DNA of 64,000 nt, from NCBI RefSeq assembly GCF_037975245.1, contig NC_092570.1:5926001-5990000 (forward strand), in the 5' to 3' direction. Both the position numbers and the translations under genes were made by a program. Every line of letters begins with the position of its first letter. Position 1 is the stretch's first letter. The DNA is from Apostichopus japonicus (lineage: Eukaryota > Echinodermata > Holothuroidea > Aspidochirotida > Stichopodidae). Below the pieces are notes generated by a model. That model was not told the DNA's origin and ran no database searches. It saw nothing but the letters and a program-made list of their open reading frames with translations. Shown here one piece after another: positions 1 through 14,200 of the stretch.

Positions 1-1333
1 TAACTGGCAAACCTGTGTCAAGGTGTGTCAAAGTAAAACGTTTCATATACAGAATCACAGGTTTCCACGTATGAACCTGGCACCCGTGGCACCCGTGGCA
101 CCCGTGGCACACGTGGCACCCATAACTCCGGCATTCTAAACGACTGACGTCTCTAAACCGGGCGACTGGTTGCTGTTAGAACGACTAACAAGTGCCGTTT
201 AAAAGTTCTCAGTGTTGGCCACAAAGTTTGACATTGGCAAAAATTGCTAGAGGTTTTCAGAAGTACTTTTTTTACCCGCTCTGGTCCTCAAATGTTTCGC
301 AGCCATTGAGAATTATCAAAAGTGACAATATAATGTCTCAGGGTGGATAATTATAAACTGGTACTTTGAGAATGCCATCAAAATGCTTGTTCAGTTAAAT
401 CTGACAGCATTGGGGACCATTATATCACATTCTGGCATATTTTGGGGGCAATACTAATGACCATTTAGTCGTGCACACGCAAAATTATGTACCGTGGTAA
501 TTGGGAACACTTGTGAAACAGGGCATTTGCAGTAATGAACCGCCAACACATTATAACGATAAACAAGCTACATATTTTCATTTCTCATCTCGGAAGCCGA
601 AGCCACTTAAAACTGGTTAAACCTTGACCAGTCGTATAGGTGCGAACACACGAACACTACTATATATGCCAATAATATACTATTATTATCCACGTTAGGA
701 CGTTGGAGTTGAATCGGGTAGAGCCTTCAGTCCAGCCGTAAGCGGTTATTTAAAAGGATCTGATCTATTTCTTACATCAGCCTAAAATTTTCCAAAAGAT
801 AAGAATTTCGCAGTATATAAAGGCCTAATGAGTAAAAGTTCAAACCTAATCTGCATACGAAACGTTATAAAGTAAATAAGCTACTGTCGCCAATTACAAT
901 ATCAGTAAAAGGACAGTGTTATCGGTAGTGTTCTAGGACTGGCATGAATGATTTAAAAAAGAAGGTTTGATCTTGCCACAGTGCATGAGAGAATGCTTAA
1001 CTTAATTTGATTTAATTATGCACTTTGAAAACAATATGTTATTGTAAAGATGACTGCAATATCTCAAATATTTAGAAAATATTTTTTTCTTCATGTGAGA
1101 GAATTATCTAATTCGGAGGCATGAAATGAACATTTCAGTAACAATTAGGCGGCTGCATGTTTCACCGTATTACAGAGAACATTACCTTTTGACAATAAAA
1201 TGCTCATATTGTTAAATAATGTTAGCTATTGGATCGTGATCTCGACGATTCACGTCCCTTTGTAAGCCCTTACATACGCGTTATGTAAAATAAATCATGC
1301 AATGTACATTATTAAGAAATGACACAAACTTAC
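1..1333. other. No recognised gene; start of window
   Basis: Apart from a short GGCACCCGT tandem repeat near position 81, I see no coding exon or known element here. Any further exons of the Ig-like gene (minus strand, continuing leftward) could be in this stretch or outside the window. None was convincing. Confidence 0.4.
81..122. repeat. 10-bp tandem repeat (CACCCGTGGC)n
   Basis: About four copies of a 10-base unit, CACCCGTGGC, with one substitution (CACACGTGGC). Simple minisatellite; no function visible. Confidence 0.8.
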
Positions 1334-2764
1334 CAGTTTTTCTGTTGACTACGGGAACGACTATGGATATGTCTTTGTCTCCAACTGTGGTTCGACATTC
1401 GAAGATACCAGAACGGGTATCCTCGGGGACACCCTTCCGTTTCTGAAAGGGGCGGACTGACACATCCGATCCCAAAGACCTCGTTTTTCCGGCTGGCATC
1501 TCTATTTGATTCCCCCCAGTTATCTGGAATCGGCTAAAGGTTATTGGATCTGTGTCAGCCCCAGCAGCTACCAGATTGGGCACATTACGGGTCACGTAAC
1601 CTATCTGGTCGTTAATACATGTGAAGTCTTCAACACCATCTTGACCTGTCACGTGAGTAAACAGTACCAAATAACTTATAAACTATTTGACCAAAAAAAT
1701 GTCAACTCTCTAGTCCTTGTAGTCCACACTTTGTAGTCTTCTTTTTGTTTTGTAGTCACTTTGATTTTATAGTCCTCAGATTCAGCTAATAAATTAACCA
1801 AAACTACCGAAGTTAGTTGTCTTGGGATATTATAAATGTTTTATATTTTGCCTGCAAAAGACCTCAATTGACCTTCAACTACCAAACATAATAGGCCCCA
1901 TGCATGTGTGACAGGGGATATGGTAGAGCTATAAAGAGCACCTAATAACGGCATCCCATATATTTGCGATACGTGATGTTGTAGTTGCACGCAGACTACC
2001 AAGAAACAAAATTCGATTCTGTCCTTGTAAATCTATGAGAATGGATTATTCATATTTTGTTAATCAATATTTGTCAAATCCGACACGTCAGCGTACAGCC
2101 GACAGGTCAGCGTACGTACGTCAGCGTCAGCGTACAGTACGTCAGCGTCACGTCAGCGTATAGCGTCTGCGTCAGCGTACGCATTGCACAGCGAGCAGCC
2201 CTTATAAGATTGGGACATTTGAATGCACTGGGTGATAAAGAAGTAATGTATCTGAAATCGGTCACATTGAGAGAGAGTGAGAGAGATTTTCAGCTTTTAC
2301 AAAGTAATGGTAGAAATCTGTCTACATAAATGAAATTCCTTCACCTCAAAAGTAGGCTACTTTTCTATATTATGATTATCAAAGCTTTGTATAGAAACAG
2401 TGAAAAGAAGTACGCAGTTTATATATTTTAAAGGTCATTGAAGTAGCATGGATTCCAAATAGGAATCCATGAAACTGTGTCAGTTCTTTTCAAACTTAAA
2501 AAAAGAAGTATTTTACTATATATCCATGCACAAGCAAAATCATTTTCCTCTGTTGGGACATTTTACTTGTTAAAATTACACCAATCACAATGACCAGGAA
2601 TATTTTGGAGGTTCAAAGCCTCCAAGAAAGTATTTTTTATCCCCCCCCCCACCCCCAGTGTTAATCCGGCTTTAGAAACGATACTAAAACTAATGAATAA
2701 TATACTTACCATTTGTATGATTGATTAATACCACCAGGAGAATGATGGCTGCCAGGCCCTCCAT
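1334..2764 (-). CDS. 5' part of an Ig-like secreted/receptor protein (exons 1-2)
   Basis: Exon 1 is 2764..2710: an ATG opens a hydrophobic signal peptide (MEGLAAIILLVVLINHTN) and ends in a GTAAGT donor at phase 1. Exon 2 is 1645..1334: a CAG acceptor, 312 nt, ending at a GTAAGT donor, again phase 1. Joining the two completes a glycine codon and keeps one open frame. The 1-1 phase is typical of Ig-type modules. Exon 2 ends with an Ig-like F-strand pattern (SGIFECRTTV) and has an earlier cysteine (DFTCIND). This suggests the N-terminal Ig-like domain of a receptor; echinoderm Tie-like receptors are one possibility, not proven. The rest of the gene lies at lower coordinates or outside the window. 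The signal exon and phases are seen directly; the family is inferred. Confidence 0.6.
2092..2182. repeat. GTCAGCGTAC-type minisatellite
   Basis: Irregular tandem copies of GTCAGCGTAC and GTCAGC, interleaved with partial units. It lies in the first intron of the Ig-like gene. Confidence 0.7.
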
Positions 2765-3115
2765 GGTTGTTGGCAAAGCTGGTTTCCTGTTCAATCACGA
2801 TTTGCTGTAAAATATAGAAAACGCGCAAGTAGCCTGCTCGATGTATAGCCGGGCTACTGAATCAATCTACAGGCAACGGGTTTACTTAAACGAGTCTCTC
2901 TAAATGTCTGTCGCCCTTAGACCATGACCCGGTACTAACTTGTATGTTATTTATGTTCTTCTGATTGGCTAAGAGGAAATCAAATTAGATGGCAGCCTTG
3001 AACATTGACAAATTGGTAAGAAAGGTGCATGGTTACAAACTTCCAATTTACCTGTCTGCGGTAAGGGAGAGGGTGTGGGGATGTTTTTTGGGGGCATTGT
3101 GGTGATAATGATTAT

Positions 3116-3551
<436 letters not shown>

Positions 3552-3986
3552 CAAATGAATAAATTTGCGAAAGAATAATACCTTAATAGCCATATGACAT
3601 AGATCATATTGGATAGACTATACTTGTTTTATAGCAAGAGGTGATCTGCTTCTCATGAGGTTTCCCTCATAAGCCATACTGAACCGTATAGAACGAGTTT
3701 TCTCTGAAGAAGTCAATTTTGATCCAGTACTTGACTCTCGGAAGTCAGGCCACAGAGAATGGCTATGCGAAGTCTGGTGCTGAATGCAACAAAATACATT
3801 TATAAAAACCTCCGAGTTGTTATCTCTTTCATAACTAAGGCTGAGAGTTCATAAAACTGCAGGTCATATTTTAATTAACGAACGAAAATAACAGACGACC
3901 TGCACAAACTTCCTAATTAAGAAAGATGATCAGTCTAAGGCTGGTGTTTGTTTCTGCAAAGATAGATAATTCGCATTTCATTTAAA

Positions 3987-4322
3987 GGCATTGAAGACTC
4001 GCCCCAAACTGCGTGCGGCCATCTGAAAATGTTAACTTTCTGTTGCATGTAAGTGACGTTTTGTGCTGGTCGCTACAAAATGCAGACAGTAATGAAACGT
4101 GATACCTTGTTTTCTTTAGCTGGACCTGAGATGTACATCGCTGTATCGTTTTTATACTGTGCTGTGGGTATTGACTTGTACACTAGTGTCTAATTACCGA
4201 CGGTAGCAAGCTGTGTATTTTCTAGGATCGATGGTGGTGTTTAACACTTCTGTTACACCTCATTCGAAACTAGGTCACATTACCGGCATTAGACGTTTCT
4301 TTATGCGCGAGTCTTCACACCC
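3987..4322 (+). mobile_element. MITE-like repeat, copy 1
   Basis: A 336-bp sequence that recurs at 14817-15173 and, split and inverted, at 32321-32618 plus 42077-42169. The ends are imperfect inverted repeats: GGCATTGAAGACTCGC at the left and GCGCGAGTCTTCACACC at the right. It has no coding capacity. Short TTA/TAA-like words flank the copies, but no target duplication is certain. The superfamily is not determined. Confidence 0.7.
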
Positions 4323-7300
4323 TATAGTTATATGACGGTGGCAGACAATGTGACATTTCTTTTCAAGCGAAAACTATTTTAAAATATTTGTTGAGAACCT
4401 CATCTAAATATCTCGTGAGTCCTGTTTACTCGGGATATGGTTGTTTGAATGTACACTATTTTACCAATGGTTTATACTCCATAAAGTGGAACACTACAAT
4501 ATAGATGATCTCTCTGATGTCTTAATTTACGGTAGTAATTACATTCCTACTTCTCTCCTTCTCTTGTATCATTCAAAGCAGCTATGAAGACTCATCTGTT
4601 TCTAAAAGATCTACTTTCTAGGATGATCAACTCAATTTCAATGTTTAGATTTGGATTACTGAAAACATAAATGGAAATAAAGTTGAATGAGCAGCTCAAA
4701 ACGTAGAAAATAACCATGCATAGTAAAATATCGAGAACTCTGTAGCCTTGTGATAACTAGGTTGAGGATCTCATTTTGTCTCAACTGTTACTAAAAATCA
4801 AATCAAATACTACGGCAGTCTAGTAGTACCACCCTCCCCCTCCTCCGTCTTCGCTTTCTCTCTCTGTAAATATGAATTATCGTCGTTTTAAGTTTGTTTG
4901 ATAACATGTAACCCCCTCCTCTCTCCTCTCTCCTCCCTCCTCCCTCCCCTCCTCCGACATCCACCCTAAATCCTTCCCTCTCCTCACAATAACCTGCGAT
5001 CATTTGGTATGCATTTAACACGGTCGCTGCAAAGCACCAAATTCAATGGTATACAATTATTTACATTTCAAAGGCTCTGTTATACCTGTTTGAAAAGTTT
5101 TAAATCGAAAGGCGTAGATTAAATCATGAATGGAACTGTTTGAGCTTTCCATGAGACGTTTGATTCGATAGAACAATCCCGACCAATCAATGTTCCCGCC
5201 AAGATTGTACTGAAGAAATCCGCCGGTCCCAGCATGATGATGTATAACAAGGTGATCAAACCGGACAAACAATAACTGCTTTAATTCTAATCTTTGATAT
5301 GTATATATATTCTGGGTGTGCCACAGCGAAGTATCTCTCTAATGCTAGAATGGTGTGGTTTAAGGTGGTGATTGCGTAGCTACCAGAGAGAAGTAATGTC
5401 GCATCCCAAAAGAAACAAAGCAGATATGACTCATAATTGACAAATAAGGAGTAACTGTTTTAGAAAATATATTGGAATTTTCGGCACCCCTGGGACCTCC
5501 GTCAGCAATACTTGGCAGTGGAATGAAAACTACCTTATGTAACACTATGGAAGTATGTCTACATAGATAAATTATATGTAGGTCCTCAAGCAAGGTTGTG
5601 TGGGGTTGCAAAGGGGATGTTCACAACCACACCCTGGATTCCCGTCTCCCGACCCCCCCCCCCCCACCCTCCCCCGGACCATCGCTCTAACATGAGAAAG
5701 TGTATGAAATGGAGTTCCTTTAAAAAAGGACGAGCGACGAATTTAGTAAAATGTTGACGAACCGATCTGTTTAATATACCAATCAGAAAAAAATATAAAA
5801 ATCGAAAAACAAACGTTTTGTTTCTATGTGGGAGATAATAATTCATTAAAGGATCTTTGACGGACTAAAGACATTTCCCATACCCACATTTGCTCAACTG
5901 ATCCTTCAAAGTGATAACTTATTATTATTATTAGTTTTTACAAAATATGCTTTGAAAAGGGTTTCATCTTGATCATTTCACCATGAATGACATACATGAA
6001 GGACACTGTGGTTCGCTCTTATAGTTTGCGTGCATGGCTTGTACGCTTGCGCTAATGCAAATATCAAGTTTTGCATAGAATTGTACGGTGGTACTGAATG
6101 GACGTACGACTGAGACGATTTGTATATATTTCTGTCTTTATCGTTTAACACAACATAGCAATAGCTTTGTCTGTACCCTTTTGTCGTGTTGAAATCTTTA
6201 CAAATAGAATTAAGTGAGTCTAAACCTCGTTTGTCCCTTCAAGACCACCGTAGGATTTCCCTCATTCTATTAATTGATGATGCAACAGTAATGTTCAATC
6301 AATGTTGAACTTTATTATGATGGATTTTTACACTTCTTAGGATTGTTTGTTCGTGTAGAAACCTATCAGTATTCACAATAACAATTAATTTAAAAGATTT
6401 AAAAGGCACCCAAATATATATAAGAATCTTACGTGGAATTGTGTAGAGACCGCGGTGTTAAAAGAGTAACAGGACGTCAATTTTATTGCTATATTTGCAG
6501 AACAATTAGGTGTAGAGATTATCTTAATGGATTTTCTCAGCAGCCAGTTTTCTGTGCTAATTTTAAGTAATACTTTGCTGAGCTATCAATCCTTTATTAG
6601 TCTATGCAGCGGCTGACAGTATTTATGTGGTCTGTGACAGTATTAAAGGCGTGTTCAGCTGAACTGGCATGATCACGTTGCCAGATGCAATTATTGTAAA
6701 AATAAATACAAAAAATAACTGTTCACTTAGGTCATATATTCGTGATAAAACGTGTGATCAGAATGTTATTTTAACAGCCTTCCAGTGTGGCACGAGGCTT
6801 AAGAAATGTACTACCTTGTTTTGAAACCATCACTTCTTTAACATCATGGCGTCACTGGTATTGATTTAGCGACCCAAAATATAGTGGCTATTAACCCATC
6901 ATTTTATTAGAATAATCTTTCAAAGTAAGATAATGTATAAATCGAATATTGTTACTATTTAATCAGGGAAGTTAGCCATTTATTATTTTAAATTGAAAAT
7001 TAAGCCAATGTTTGGCTTGTCATAATTAAGGTTTGTACTTGAACACTACGATACATTACGTAACCATCGACCGAATATGGCATGAACGGTTGATACTGAA
7101 AGAAAACGTTTATCAGTAAAAGGGATAGGCTATTGTGGTATATTAGCCAGTGTATTAACCCCACCCCCGTCACCTCCACCGTCAGTCGAGCGTGAAGCCT
7201 TCAGTCAGGATTTTTTTTGCACTTAGTCGGTGAAAAATTCAACTACCCCTTTGAGCTGACCGTAAAAACTACCCCGACTGAACGTCATAACCGAAACTGA

Positions 7301-7523
7301 CGGTGGAGACGGAGTGCCATTGCCCGTGGAAACTTTGCCCATGCTAATGATAACAAATACACCAAGGCTTCAATTGATTATCACGTCTTGGAAACTTCTG
7401 ACAATTGTCTTCTACATCGTCCGACCGTTTTTCCCCGACTCCATTCCTCGACCCTCCACAACCCCTCCCCTCGGCCCTACACACCACACACATCTGGTCT
7501 AACAGAAACGTTTAACAGGATGT
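4323..7523. other. No gene seen between MITE copy 1 and the collagen gene
   Basis: AT-rich non-coding DNA. It contains a CT-rich tract around 4825-4975 (CCTCCTCCCTCC words) and a C-run near 5656. Short open frames here lack any recognisable motif or splice context. Confidence 0.6.
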
Positions 7524-7529
7524 TTTAAT
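7524..7529 (-). promoter_or_regulatory. Probable poly(A) signal of the collagen gene (ATTAAA)
   Basis: ATTAAA, the common variant poly(A) signal, on the minus strand about 48 nt past the collagen stop codon. Position fits; use is inferred. Confidence 0.45.
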
Positions 7530-7576
7530 CAGTAATAGCACATACAGTGAAGAAGGTTTAAATGCCCCTGTAACAG

Positions 7577-8034
7577 TCATATTGTACATACTGCACATGT
7601 TAATTCAAACCCATCTGTATATTCACCACATTGGTTACATCTGAATTCTGTATTCATTAACATCGCCCCATTCCAGTCACTCTCGGTTCCAGGGATTGTT
7701 TCCGGTGATTGGTCGAGGCAGATAGTTGCAGTCCGATACCAGGTTCTCGCCGCACTTTGTAAGTAGCCCGAGTACTCTAGAGTCCACTCTGAGCTGGGAC
7801 ACGTATTTCTGGCTGGTATCACAAGTTTCGACATTCTACGAGGTGCCATGCAAACACAACAAGGCATTTCATGGTTGTGAACTTGCTGTAAGGGTTGGAA
7901 AGATCCCGTACTATATTCGACCATAACAATGGGCGATCTTGTTTCCTGTCTGCCACTTACCGCAAAGGAATACTGTGGCGTACTGGGAAGGCAGAGAATT
8001 TCTACAGAACCCCCTTTGTTCATGTGGTAAGTCC
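7577..8034 (-). CDS. Collagen C4-like exon 5 (C-terminal domain and stop)
   Basis: Acceptor CAG at 8035-8037, 458 nt, TGA at 7577-7579. Conserved cysteines occur in [37 protein letters not shown] and LTCAVC. This matches the usual full-length end of the family. Confidence 0.93.
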
Positions 8035-8229
8035 CTGCTGAAATACCTTACAAAAATACCCAAAAAAAATGAATAACATATTGCCAAATTTGATTTCAAG
8101 TCTTGAAAATAATAAGGACATTTCGAAAATATAAATTCAGTCCCATTCGAGTAAAAAGATAATATTGACATGCATTCAAACTGACATCAGATTCGGGATC
8201 GATCACGTGGGATGAGTGAAGTCGTTAAT

Positions 8230-8277
<48 letters not shown>

Positions 8278-8602
8278 CTATGGATCCTACCTTAGGTCGA
8301 CAGTTACATTGACTTACACACTAAATTTAATCTAACCCTAACCCTTTTTTCTAACCCTAACCCTGAACCGACCCTAACCAAAACTTTTAAATGACGGAGA
8401 ACATTATAAAGCTATTTAAAAAAGTGTCTTACAATGGTAGTGAAAACATTAGGTCGACACTGAAATGTCGACCTAAGGTACACTGTTGACCTAAGGTACA
8501 CTTTTTTACCATAAACTGTCGACCTAAGGTACATATTATGCTTATATATATATATATTTATATCTGTATGTTTATATATATCTATATATATATTTGTATG
8601 TT

Positions 8603-8673
<71 letters not shown>

Positions 8674-11173
8674 TTAACTAAACCCCACTCAGCGTGCTGG
8701 ATTCTACCATCAACAAATTAAATTTCTACCAAACTTCCTTTAGTACCTCAGCCACGTTGTGTTTATTCCCCCATTGTATCTGGTTCTATGGTATACACAA
8801 CTTGATGCTGTGGGCTCGAAATCATGGACCCAACCACCGTTTTTGTGAATCGTGTTTCGTAATAATCACTCTCGGTATAGTACCAAGGGCTAAAAGAATC
8901 CAAAATTGAACCCCTTAAACTACAAAGTTACAGACCTGATCAAACAGGGAAAAAACCTACAGATGGAGTTTCTTACCTAAGGACCCCTGTGCATGAAAAA
9001 CCCGAATTATCGCTTCATAAACTATAACTAATAATAATATATTACTAAGCTGACAACCTCCCAGCTCTTCGTCTGCAACTGAAAATCTTAAAAACAAATA
9101 CTACTACCTCGATCACTATATTATCTGCTTTAGTATTTTATGCAATTGTTTAATTAATCGATATTATTGTATCATGTAGTGCACTTACCACTGTAAACAA
9201 ACTGTGATGTCGAAGGGCAAGTTGTTTTACCCCACCTAACGAAGACCACACCAGGTACATGTGTCGTTGTATTTGGCGTAGGTGTCGTTACAGACTGGGT
9301 ATCACTGCAAGAACCTGAAAATGTCAAAAGAAAATGTTACCATTAAAGCAAGCTAGAAATTAAATGAATGTGTGAATGGATGAATGAATGGATGAATACA
9401 ATGAACAAAGGAACTTGCAAACAAACGAATAAATAAATGAATACACGCAAGACCAAATGAGTGTATGGTTGACTGACTGAATGTCCAAATGAATGCCAAA
9501 ATGAATGAATTGATGATTGAATGCATGGATAAATAAATGCATTAATGAATAAGGAATGAATGTATCAACGATTTAATCGCTGTTTTATTCCTCACTGTGC
9601 TTTGTTTTACTTGTGTGTGGGTGTTTATGTTCGTACGAACGTGTTTGTTTGCATGTGTGTCTCTGTATTTGTACGTTTGGGTGTGTGTGTGGGTATTTGT
9701 ATGTGTTTGTATATGTACTTTTTTTGCGCGTGTGTAAGCGTGAGTTTTGTATTCACTGATGGTTTGTTTTTCTGGATATGTATACGTATATATTTCGGTA
9801 TAAGAGGAGAAGAAGAAATACTCAATTCAGAATCAATTTTCACATTATGTTAATAATTCCTTTGTATCATTCAGATGACATACCTATGTTGTTATTAGAT
9901 TTCTAAATATAATCGATGTTCCATATACATGTTTAATAATCGTGAATAAATGAGATGGGAAAAAAAAGGAAAAACATTATTTAATGAACGAATCAATCTA
10001 TGAATTAGTTAATGAATGAATGGATAGATCAATGATTTAAATTATGATTGATTACATGAACATATGATAGTATGAACGAATTGAATGAATTGACGAATGG
10101 ATGGATGAATGGAATAAACGAACACATACAAACAAGCAGTGGAAGCAATAACTTGGACACACGAACGAGGCAGACATTGACGAACACACGAATAAAAAGG
10201 CAAACAAGCTGAAATATGCTCGAGAGCGACTCTTGCAAACTATGAAAATTTAAAGATTGATAAATCTTTAGCATCGTTTTTTTAATATATAATATCTTAT
10301 ACTGTTACTCCAGTTATTGATACTGATACTATACTAGCAGTTAACATAGTCCTTAGTTTTCTTCTCTTTTATAAAACAACTGTTTTGGTGACGATTCACC
10401 CGGTTGAGTATTTTGTTGACAATTTCATTCTCTTATCTGCCAACAATATCTGGTAATATATTTATTTAACATATCTGCACGATATTATATTGATATTATT
10501 ACCACCTTTCTCTTTTCATTCAAGTAAATGACAACAGAAAACTGATAGTCATTATTACGTTGTTCATTTACTTGTATAATTGTACTTAACAAAGCCGAAT
10601 TCCTAATGAATGAACTTCCCCGCCGCTGTCTGGGTTCCATCAAATGAAAATAATCCGTGATCCCTGCTTACACGGTATACAGGTTCTGTGGCTTCTGGGT
10701 GGAGCACCCAACGAAGAAATGTCATATATATAGAGAGCGCCACCAACTAAGGGCTGGGTTGCTCACTGGTTCGAGTCCCGTTCTTTTGCCGTAGATATCT
10801 TTGCTCTTTTCCATTTATTTCCATATTTGAACTAATAAATATCATTAACAGTTAAAGAGCGATGGTTCTAAATTCAATTATAGTTTGAAATATATTAACT
10901 TAATACCTAGCGTTCCGTCACGTCCATCCCTTCCAGGCAGGCCAGGGGCTCCTGAGCTACCACTTGCACCAACCGGACCAGGCATTCCTATGGTACCCTG
11001 CAATCCATCACGACCAGGTATCCCAGGAATGCCATGTGGACCTGGACTCCCGATTGGGCCAGCAGGACAAAGATAACACTCGCTGTCTGAAAATACAAAC
11101 GTGAATGAAATGGGCCAAATGAAAACATGAATTCTTATAAATTAAATAATAAAACCTGATGATATTTCTATAG

Positions 11174-11231
<58 letters not shown>

Positions 11232-14200
11232 ATACTGTATATACACCCAGATTGTACATATCAATAGGATTGAAGTTTCATACTAACCGTTCAATCTTTG
11301 GGAAATGTCACATGTTTCGTTTATTCTTGCTTTTATATGGTGTAGTTTTTCTTTTCACATTCTGGTCACCTAGAATCGCATTCAATTAAATTCCCTTTTC
11401 CATTACGCGGTAATTAAGGGGGTGCGGAAGTTTGTCAGTGGAAGTCGGTCAGATGACAAGCGTCACCAACTACAACAAGAGAAAATAGTATTACGTTGGA
11501 TAACTTCCTTCCTTTTAAACTGGTGAAATCATTAAGTAACACGAAGTGACATTTAAACAACTCCAAAAAAAGGGGAAGTTTAAAAGCTTGCTTTAAAGTT
11601 CAAAATTCTGTAAGTACTATGGATAAAACAGTATTAAGTTGGGTAACATCCTTCCTTTGTAACTTGTACAAGATAATATGAAGTGCATATATATAACTAC
11701 AGCGTGCATATCATGCCCTCTGTGTATGCACAATACCAGATCGGACGTAATTGCGCTGTTTTATGTAACAACTATTATATTTTCAAACTTCTATAGTTTT
11801 CGATTGCATATATCATTATCTTTTACCTGAGTTAAATCCCCCACCCTAAATAGAGTTGTTACCGCACCCCCCCCCCCCCTCTTCCCATGAATGTAGATAT
11901 GTCCAAACCAAATTCAATAAATCCCTCAGATTTAATCCAACTGTTGTTTTACCCAATGGTGAAAGGGGAGCGGTGACGGAGGGACGCGGGGTGGGGGTTG
12001 ACGAACTTCTTACTACGAAAGAAAGTTACTCTCTAAATCAATTGGTGGGTTGATGATCAAATAAAAAACAAAAGCACGCTAATGATTGTCATTGTTGGTC
12101 ACGTGAAAGTAAACATTTGTTTTTACTTACATCCGGTATTGCTACTGATGTGATTTTTTAGTCTCTTCTCTGTTGGGAAGTAATTTGCTTCTCGTCGAGA
12201 CCTATCAGAAAATTGTTCTTTGTTTAGTCTGTAGCTTGCTTCTGTGACGTCATTAGTGTCACCTTTATAATGAAGCTCATCTCTCAAGGCATCCAACATT
12301 TCTCTCATACTTCTGTCCTCTGACGCAAGGCGATCGATTTTAACCTTTGAAGAGAGTAAAAATAAAGAAAATGATTTTCGGTTGAATAACGATCATTTAC
12401 AAACTAATTAATGGTCAACTTCACAATGGTGTTAATGTTATCAGGTTAAAAATACCGCTGTAGGAATTATCCAACCTTTCTTAATATCAATCTTTCTTGA
12501 TGTTCAGGGTCTGATTAATAGTTGGGCCCGGAACCCGGACCTCCGATCTAATAGGCCCTCCAATTAAAAGCCTTGCAGCTTGATAAATGCTATCACATTT
12601 ATGATAGACTATAAGAAATAAACCGGTTTTTCCTATTTATTTGCTTTCATTTTGCTGGGTTTATTGCCGATTGTCTAATACTCGTAGACTTTTTTCTTTT
12701 AATTTTTGGCATACAGTTGACAGAAATTCCGTTGTGTTTGAGCAAAAAAAAAGTTAGTGTTGGAAGTAGATTAAACAGATCTACCATACGTAATTATACT
12801 TATCATCGGCCGTTTTTTATGATAAAATCTAGTTACTATATCCCTTTGATTCATTTAACGGAAACAGAGGAAATAAGTGAAGTGAAGTAGCAATTTAGGG
12901 ATTTTTACGTGCATGAGTTATTGTATAAAATATCAGCGCGGCTTGCACATAATATATATCACGATGGAGGCTGGTAGTTTTTTCACTGTTCTTGATTTTC
13001 CAACTCACTATACGATTTCAATTATATATTCAACTTCCTTCAGCGTTTCAGACAGAGACTATAGGCCTACATTCAACCCGAGAAATGCACAGCTACAAAA
13101 GGCGTCACCCCTTTCTTGTCGAGATCATCGTTCTCGCAGTGGAGGAGGGGGACACGTTACCCCACCCTACCCCTATTGTAGCTGTGTATTGCGCGGGTTG
13201 AATGTAGGCCTAAAGCCTATATGTCTAAAACGCTGAAGGATGTTGTATAGGTAAATGAAGCATTACCATGTAAACTAAGATACGTTACGAAAGAATATAG
13301 GCTATAGGTTGCTTTCACCTTTGTCCTGAACGATTGTTATATAAGCGTCCTAAGATCGTAATAAGATCGCTGTGATCGAGTAATGATTATGGTGTGGATG
13401 GCGTGCAGGGGGCAATATTCCCACAAGGGTTTAAGGGACCTCGATTGTAGGTACAGCGAATGTCTATTACGAACTAGGTATGCTATGTTACTTGCATGGG
13501 TCACAAAGTATTTCATAATTGATGGAAGGACCTATCTTCTAACTGATACGTATTTGAATAACGTAGGAAACTTAACTGGGTTATACAATGTATATCCTCC
13601 GTGCAACGGTAATTTTGTAGTAGCTCTTACTGTTTCAAGATATTTACCTTTATAATATGTTTATTTTCTGGAATGTTCGTTTAAGGCTACATAGACGATG
13701 AAGTCGCCTACACGGTCCAGGCCTTAAATGCTATCAATATATATTAATAATTTAATATATTGTCATATAAGTTCTTTTAATTGCAATAATCAAAGAAGCA
13801 CCCATACACGGATGACAGCCAACGTCATTTATCCCTCACAAATTCGATATTTGAGGCTCATATATAAAGTCTTATGTTTGTCTATTAAGTATTGTGTTAC
13901 ATCGATGATATAACCTACTGGGTTGTGTGCTAGACTAAGTTGTCCAGCCACTTCAATTAATAAACAGTTAGTGACTGAAGCGTCAATTTTGTTTTCAAAA
14001 TGTTAAAGTGCTATTGCAATCAAGATTAATAGCGTCCTCTTAAACGTTCCACATCATAATGAAATCATTCGATAATTTTCAATGACATCATATATGCCTA
14101 TAACTGTAAACTGAAAACAGGATTATTACCTTTTATCCTAAACAAAGAAGCCAAAACAAAGAATTAACAATGAACACTAATAATTAACAAACCTGGTTAG

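Noticed and set aside
10710-10790. B-box-like GGTTCGAGTCCCG, possible tRNA or SINE
   Set aside because: No matching A box or stem could be found at the right distance.
10885-11076. Plus-strand Pro/Gly-rich frame
   Set aside because: Antisense shadow of the collagen Gly-X-Y exon, which has matching splice sites and phase on the minus strand.
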